A DNA stretch of 64,000 nt from NCBI RefSeq assembly GCF_022201045.2, contig NC_068556.1, forward strand, positions 20,999,501 to 21,063,500. The letters are read 5' to 3'. The notes beneath the pieces were generated by a model. The model searched no databases. It saw only the letters and a program-made list of their open reading frames with translations, and was not told the DNA's origin. Source of the DNA: Citrus sinensis. Its lineage: Eukaryota; Streptophyta; Magnoliopsida; Sapindales; Rutaceae. Each line of letters starts with the position of its first letter. Within the stretch, counting starts at the first letter, position 1. Shown one piece after another: positions 58,781-64,000 of this stretch. The translations under genes and the position numbers were made by a program.

Positions 58781-59341
58781 TTTTTCAATTAGAGATTTCT
58801 GACTTTAATAAAGTCAGGGATTAGTTAAAAGACAAAAGAAATTAGATTTTAATTCAATACATGATAAAATATAGGGTGCGTTTAGCACATTGTATTGTAT
58901 TATGTTGTATTGCATTATTTTAATGCATGTGTATTGTATTAGCATTGTATTAAAATAATGTATTGAATTAAAAAGTTATATTTATTTATTATTAAAAAAA
59001 GTAAAAAAAAAAAAAAGAGAAGCAAAAGCAAAACGTTAATGCGGCAACTGCCGCATTAAGCTAAATCTGACTCACAATCGGATTTAGCTAATGCGGTAGT
59101 TGCCGCATTAGTACACCCCTTTTAACCCAACACAATTTCTTTCTAAACAAGAATTTGATATTAAGGCACACCCCTTTTAACCCAACACAATTTCTTTCTA
59201 AACAGGACTTTGATATTAAGTTAACGTGAACAATATCTTAATATACTATAATCCCATGTTCCAAACACATTTATAGTGAATTAGAGTTTGTGTTTATTTT
59301 GTCTTTTATCTTAATAAAGTCAGTGATCCCTAATTGAAAAA
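58781..59341. mobile_element. long-TIR MITE (561 bp) with an internal palindrome
   Basis: The left end TTTTTCAATTAGAGAT continues through CTGACTTTAATAAAG to about 58840, and matches the reverse complement of about 59285-59341 (right end CCCTAATTGAAAAA). Inside is a second inverted set (GGGTGCGTTTAGCACA near 58875 against TGTTCCAAACACA near 59260), which may be a nested element. In the middle lies a palindrome TAATGCGGCAACTGCCGCATTA (59038-59059), with an inverted partner up to 59110. No coding region or clean target duplication was seen. Confidence 0.65.
59113..59220 (+). repeat. 55-bp tandem duplication inside the MITE
   Basis: ACACCCCTTTTAACCCAACA and the following bases recur with a 55-base period and few changes (59113-59167, 59168-59220). 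Confidence 0.9.
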
Positions 59342-60002
59342 CTACTCTTCTAATAATTTTGCAAATTTTGCAGGGAGGTATGATGGTGCCACATTACAAT
59401 TCTAAGGCAACAACAATTGTTTTAGTTGTAGAAGGAAGGGGCCGCTTTGAAATGGGGGGGCCGCTTTCAAGCCGGTGGAGCCAAGAATCACAACGTGAAC
59501 AACAAGAAGAAGAAGAGGAAGAAGAAAGCAGTAGAGAGCTTCAAAAGATCAGCGCCAATTTGTCGCCTGGAGTCGTCTTCATAATCCCGCCAGGTCATCC
59601 TATTGCCCTTGTAGCCTCCCCAAATGAGAAGTTACTAACAGTTGGGTTTAGCCTCAACGCGAGGAACAACCAGAGAAACTTCCTTGCAGGTATAAATAAT
59701 AAGGCCTATCTATTTATGTGTTCATGAATAGCAAAGACCAAGATTGTATTATTCTCAATTTGTGCCACTTATTTTGAATGATCTGTTTCTATTGTGAAGG
59801 GAAAATTAACATAATGAACCAAGTGGAACGAGAGACCATGGAGGTGGCTTTCAATGTGCCAGCAAGATTAATAGAGAGAGTTTTCGGTACCAATCCAAAG
59901 GAATCTTATTTTGTTGCTGGCCCTGAAGAACAGCAGCAGAGAGATGAAGCTGGCAGTGGCAAATCCTTGCCCTCAATTTTGGACATTGCTGGTGTCTTCT
60001 AG

Positions 60003-61456
60003 GTAGCTGGGGGATAGAACAATTGACACAGAGAGTTGAGGCTATGTTATATATCAATGTATGTTAGTAAGCAATAAGCAGAGGAAAGGCGTATATATTG
60101 TTAAGGGAGTGAAGTTTTGTTGGACTTTGCTATGACTGTCTGGTATAAATAAATAAACTGTGCTGACTTTTTCCTTCTCATGTCCATCTCATTATCATAG
60201 GCACGATGCAGGCGTTACTGATTAAGGTCGGTATGTTGCAATGGCTAATGCAGGACAAAATATCTCAATTTTGTACATCGCGCTGCGAGATAATTTCATT
60301 ATCCTTTGATAGCAAGCACACTTTTTCCCTAGGCACCTTGTAATTGATTAAGGCATAGCGCACCGAAGATGAAATAGGGAATCGATGAAATTTACATAGA
60401 CGATAAATCGGGACCGACGAAATTTACACAGACGATAAATCGGATTTTGGAATCTTAATGAGACGAATTGTCGTCAAGAGTATGCGTCGACGCAAAATCG
60501 GCACAGTTTTGACATTGTCATAGTTATTATAAATGCATAAAAGAAAAGTCCTCTATGAGTTCAACAAAGAAGCGAAAAAATTTCTCAAGGCCCCGATTTC
60601 TCCGCCTTCTTATCTGGTGTCCAAGTTCATTTTACCAACACCTGTTTTAACTGATGGGTGTTTTTAAGGTTCAGAGCAAAAATGGCGGTATCTTCAGTAA
60701 AATGATGATATTAGAGCCTGAAATCAATGAGCTTGTTGCCAGTTGCCACTACTGTTAATCGGAATGAATGAGTTTGCTGCGCATAAAACTTGATAAAATT
60801 TTCAGGAAGGAGTTGTATCATCAATGCTCACTGGTTTATTCCTCTGAATTATATTTCTGCGCTGAACATAGGCTTGTTCAAGGTGTTTCATATAGACAGC
60901 TTTAAATTAGTAAGATCGCACTTGCATCTAAAACATTTCCAGGATGTGTATAAAATATTCCATTAGAGCTAGCTTCTGTGTATTCTTTTTCAGGAATGAA
61001 CAGAAGAACACAAGTTTATTGCCAAAAATACTACAGTCTGACTGTCTGAAACTGTAACTTCTAAATGAATCTTTTTCTGTAATCAATCTGGTCTCCTGAC
61101 TACAAAATCAACGGGCCATGAATCGGCACATTTTACTTTTTAGTCCTTAAATTTCCATCTACTTTGGGATGGGCAATAAAATGTCGCTTATTGCATTACC
61201 ACTACACGGGTTCAATATTTTATTTATGAGATAAAAGCTTGATGCAACAAATATTGCATGTACCTGGGATGCAGGACTTTTCTCACATTTATTCAATAGG
61301 GCAAGAAAAGCCTTACATCATCAATAGAGTGCAGGGGATAAAAGAAAAGAAAATACAGGAAAAAAAGAACTCCCAATTATTCATCCTGGCAAAGGGAATT
61401 TAGACAAAACATACCAAACTCAATTTAAGTAGAGACAATTCCAAGCTTCTAATTAT
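60003..61456. other. 3' UTRs and spacer between convergent genes
   Basis: A poly(A)-like AATAAATAAAC lies near 60148. Two near-identical 30-base blocks with ACAGACGATAAATCGG occur at about 60391-60440. No gene was recognised. Confidence 0.5.
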
Positions 61457-62520
61457 TCATTTTGGCAAATGAGACTTTGCAATACGGCCATCACCTCCCT
61501 TCGGATAAAATCCTCCAGGGACACGTTCATTGCCAGATCCATAAACAATCCTCAGGACTTCTTCAGGAGTTCTGTCATATGCAACTGAGTTTTCATCTCC
61601 TGCAAGCACATTGCCTTCGATTTTGCCTTCAGCGCCCAGGGCTTTCGGAACAACAAGGCCTTCATCTTTTATTCCTGACCGTCCAAGAGTATTCCTCAGC
61701 TGTGAAATTTTGTTCGTGAATTCTGCAACTCTTATCCCATATGGATGCACTTTCTCATTTGCTTTTTCATATAGGAATGCTCTGATCACGGCATCTTGCC
61801 CAGATTCAACACCCAAAAGACCTGCAACAAGCTGATCTTACAAAGCAGACATAAGCCAAAATGTAAAGTGTGTTGTTAATTTCATTTGTTTTGTGAGTTT
61901 AGGACCTACCCTTTTGGAAATAGCATTTTGGAGGTTTGGATTTGCACCAACATAGCCAGTGAGTCCAACATAGGGAATAAGATATGATGCAATAAGGTAA
62001 TTGATGCTATTAGCGTAAGGATCAAAAGGAGGATTTAATGGCTTCCCAAATGCTTTATCAATCACTTTTGCAAATGATCCGGCACTCAAATCCAACAATG
62101 GCCTTGGAAATCCTTTCACTGTCTTCTTAATAGCCCTGAAAATCAGAATAATTAATTATTTTTTTTCAACCGTTATATAACAATTGGATAAAGAGAAATC
62201 ACAGTAGTTTTAAAATTGAAAGTTAGTAACTTCAAGTGGCCAACTTCTTGCCAAGCAAATTGCAAGACAAGGTCTTTAGTGAGAGGATCAAGATTGGCCT
62301 TTTTGGCACCAAGGGGAGCTGGGCCTCCCAGTGTTAAGTTAGGTGCAACTTTGTCCAAGCCATAACCCAATGAACCAAACAAAAAGAACTCAGCTTCTAG
62401 ATACTCTAAATTCAATGGGAACTCTAGAAGATCAACATCAGATTGTGGAAGACTTGAAGAATGGGAGCCTGGAATCAGTAACAGGATTAATGAAGCAAAA
62501 ACAGAAAAGAAGGTAGCCAT
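61457..62520 (-). CDS. desiccation-related protein PCC13-62-like (ferritin-like fold)
   Basis: Three exons on the minus strand (62520-62231, 62135-61910, 61831-61457) give 296 residues, near the 313 of Craterostigma PCC13-62. An N-terminal signal peptide is clear (ATFFSVFASLILLLIPGSHS). The family core follows with DVDLLEFPLNLEYLEAEFFL, then WQEVGHLKAIKKTVKGFPRP, and later GLTGYVGANPNLQ and LLGVESGQDAVIRAFLYEKA. Glu and His residues in E-x(2)-E-x-E-x(2)-F and E-x(2)-H fit a ferritin-like four-helix bundle. Relatives accumulate in the wall or vacuole during drying; the biochemical role is not settled. A TATA box on the minus strand (TATATAAAG at about 62572-62579) lies 50-60 bases upstream, which supports this start over the in-frame ATG at 62706. 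Confidence 0.92.
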
Positions 62521-62579
62521 TGGTGTACTTTTTCTTTCACAAGTAGTGTGTTGTGTCCTCACAAAGTGGTCTTTATATA

Positions 62580-63600
62580 GATGTTGTGGAGGACTAGAGG
62601 TTATGAGTGAGTGAAGCATAAAAGAAGGAAGCCATTTGTAACGTACAAGTAGTTGTATCCACTGAGGTACATTGGAGTTTCCATATGAGATGTTTTTGTT
62701 AGGCATATGATCGATACAACCACCATAGACAAGTTAATTCGAGAGACAACTTAATGCAGTTTCAACATTCTGGTTGGGTTATTTTTTATTTTTTTTATAG
62801 TAATTATCAATTATATATCCTTTTAAAAAATGAAAAAATAAATGAGAAGAGGATTCTATTCCTAACTAGTCAAAACTTATGAGATTTTTATTTTAAGAAA
62901 TTACACTTTAATATATTAATGATCTTTCCAAATGCATGAAATTTGATAAATCAGCATGCGTTGAGAAGATCAAATTCAAAATGAAAAGGCAATACGAGCG
63001 TTGATGTAATATTTGTTGCTTGGAGTTAAATACAAAGGGATTAATGATGCCGACCAATTTGAATGAAAAATGGCGGCTTCAGTATTTTTAATTTATGATT
63101 GAACGCACTGTATACTGGGAACCAATGCAAAATGGTGATTTAAAGACTTTTGCTATTTAATGTTTCTATTCAAACCATGTCATTCTTTTTCATGAGCAAA
63201 CCTTTTGACATCTAACAGCCATCAACGGAGGTTCAAAGATAATAATTTTAGAGATGAAACCTGGATCTGAAAAAATTCGAACGTTTTGAAACCAGTCAAC
63301 AAGGAAGTCATGAACCCCGAAAACCGAGGAAAATCAGAGACCCGACCCACAACTTAGAAGTTAATCAAGCCCAACAGCCCGTGAAATTTTCGTGGAAAAT
63401 TTTCAAGAGCAAAGAAGCAAATTTTGCCCCACTAGTACTTCCAGGAAAACAGTTGGCATACGACATAAAGAAGTGTAAAACTATGTGTAATTAATAAGTA
63501 AATCCTTACGGATGGTCCCGTTTAACACAGCATTTCTGATCTGCTTGGTAGAGGATACACTTCTCATGACTACTTCCTCAAATCCTTGACCTATAAAAAT
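62580..63600. other. AT-rich intergenic DNA
   Basis: Upstream region of the PCC13-62-like gene followed by AT-rich spacer. No gene was recognised before the possible peptide locus at the right edge. Confidence 0.5.
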
Positions 63601-63619
63601 CATCATCATTGCCAAAACA

Positions 63620-63976
63620 TTCGTACACCAATACACTTCTCTTTCATTTCATCTTTTCTTTTGTCTTTGGTCATCCTAGTGCTTGCTTCGGTCTCTCAAT
63701 ATCCATGTACTCGCACACTTCTGACTGCACATAGCTTGTTCTAGTTAATTGCCATGCATTTTGCACTTATGGTTAAAATTGTATTAATATCTTTAATGTT
63801 CTTCGCATGCAGTTGAAACTATTGTACCAAAAGTGAAAGCTGGTGCACGTACACAAGCTGCCATATGTGGTTGCTGTCCTGATGCGAAGGCGGGCATGCC
63901 TGAAGTATGCCATCCGTTTTACTGGGTAGTCGGTCATATATTTTCAGGCGGTGGGATAAGGAATCGCTGTTTATAA
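63620..63976 (+). other. possible small Cys-rich secreted peptide gene, start codon not found
   Basis: A frame at about 63636-63706 reads FSFISSFLLSLVILVLASVS, like a signal peptide core, and ends at a possible donor CAT|GTACTC. After an intron-like 106 bases with acceptor CGCATGCAG, a frame runs from 63813 to TAA at 63974-63976. It encodes about 53 residues with five cysteines, including AAICGCCPDAKAG and PEVCHPFYWVVGHIF. The two parts join in frame. No ATG precedes the hydrophobic stretch in that frame, so this may be a relic, a mis-guessed start, or chance. I do not recognise a family. Confidence 0.3.
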
Positions 63977-64000
63977 GTGTGTTTGTTCATTTAAACGTGG

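Larger units (their letters stand above)
56365..60002 (+). pseudogene. 7S globulin (vicilin-like seed storage protein), disrupted
   Basis: Six exon-like parts (56365-57309, 57403-57578, 57746-57826, 57899-58192, 59374-59689, 59800-60002) encode a two-cupin 7S globulin like Arabidopsis PAP85 (At3g22640). Intact relatives enter the secretory route and are stored in seed protein vacuoles. The N-terminal region has several CX3C motifs in a Glu/Arg/Gln-rich setting. Cupin 1 includes RVLQRFSQKSHLLRGIDNYR, then LVVPHHSDAETILVLLKGKG. Cupin 2 includes MVPHYNSKATTIVLVVEGRG and SPGVVFIIPPGHPIALVASP. Three lesions are visible. The ATG frame stops after six codons (TAA at 56383) while a signal-peptide-like frame continues one base off. 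A second one-base shift lies near 56660. The acceptor before exon 3 reads TGCGG, not TGCAG (57744-57745). The remaining parts are open, so loss is recent, or the sequence has errors. Confidence 0.75.

Noticed and set aside
62521-62706. Upstream in-frame ATG that would lengthen the PCC13-62-like protein
   Set aside because: A TATA box lies between it and the chosen ATG, and the chosen start begins a normal signal peptide.

Overview
This is a stretch of plant nuclear genome. The genes have many introns with GT-AG borders, AT-rich introns and spacers, and plant-only families: a DYW pentatricopeptide repeat (PPR) protein, the RNA-directed DNA methylation factor RDM1, an FLZ zinc finger, a 7S seed globulin and a Raf-like kinase. 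Small plant transposons (hAT, TRIM, MITEs, a solo LTR) fill the spacers. No bacterial, viral or organellar block was seen. The species cannot be read directly. Protein similarity suggests a rosid eudicot, and I would guess Citrus or a relative, but this is not proven.

Layout. 1-8.4 kb is gene-poor, with a 974-bp hAT element and a probable copia solo LTR. 8.4-11.2 kb (+) holds a Raf-like kinase of the MRK1 / At3g22750 type. 15.6-19.0 kb (+) holds a homocysteine S-methyltransferase. 20.0-20.6 kb (+) is a broken F-box gene. 21.2-23.8 kb (+) is an intronless DYW-type PPR gene like YS1. 24.2-26.0 kb (-) is RDM1. 28.3-29.9 kb (+) is a decayed PPR gene. 30.6-37.5 kb (-) is a 16-exon SUV3 RNA helicase gene. 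39.2-40.1 kb holds a TRIM retroelement and a second hAT element. 46.3-49.8 kb (+) is a type I inositol polyphosphate 5-phosphatase. 54.0-55.0 kb (-) is an FLZ zinc-finger gene. 56.4-60.0 kb (+) is a 7S vicilin-like gene with two frameshifts and a lost splice acceptor. 61.5-62.5 kb (-) is a PCC13-62-like desiccation protein. Exon coordinates below were worked out by hand from splice sites and reading-frame continuity; in every intact spliced gene the exon lengths sum to a multiple of three.

The genes do not form an operon-like unit; most are unrelated housekeeping, organelle and chromatin genes. What links them is ancestry. From memory, the order kinase, HMT, F-box, YS1, RDM1, PPR, vicilin, FLZ matches Arabidopsis At3g22750 back to At3g22550. 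The kinase, HMT, 5-phosphatase and FLZ set also matches At3g63260 back to At3g63210. The window therefore looks like an unduplicated version of a segment that Arabidopsis carries in two fractionated copies. Three family members here (F-box, PPR, vicilin) are in visible stages of decay. I found no clearly new biological system. The best leads are the disrupted vicilin locus with inverted copia gag relics in an intron, two hAT elements and a TRIM with exact target-site duplications, an orphan ABA-type promoter near 12 kb, a GC-AG intron in SUV3, and a possible small Cys-rich secreted peptide at the right edge.
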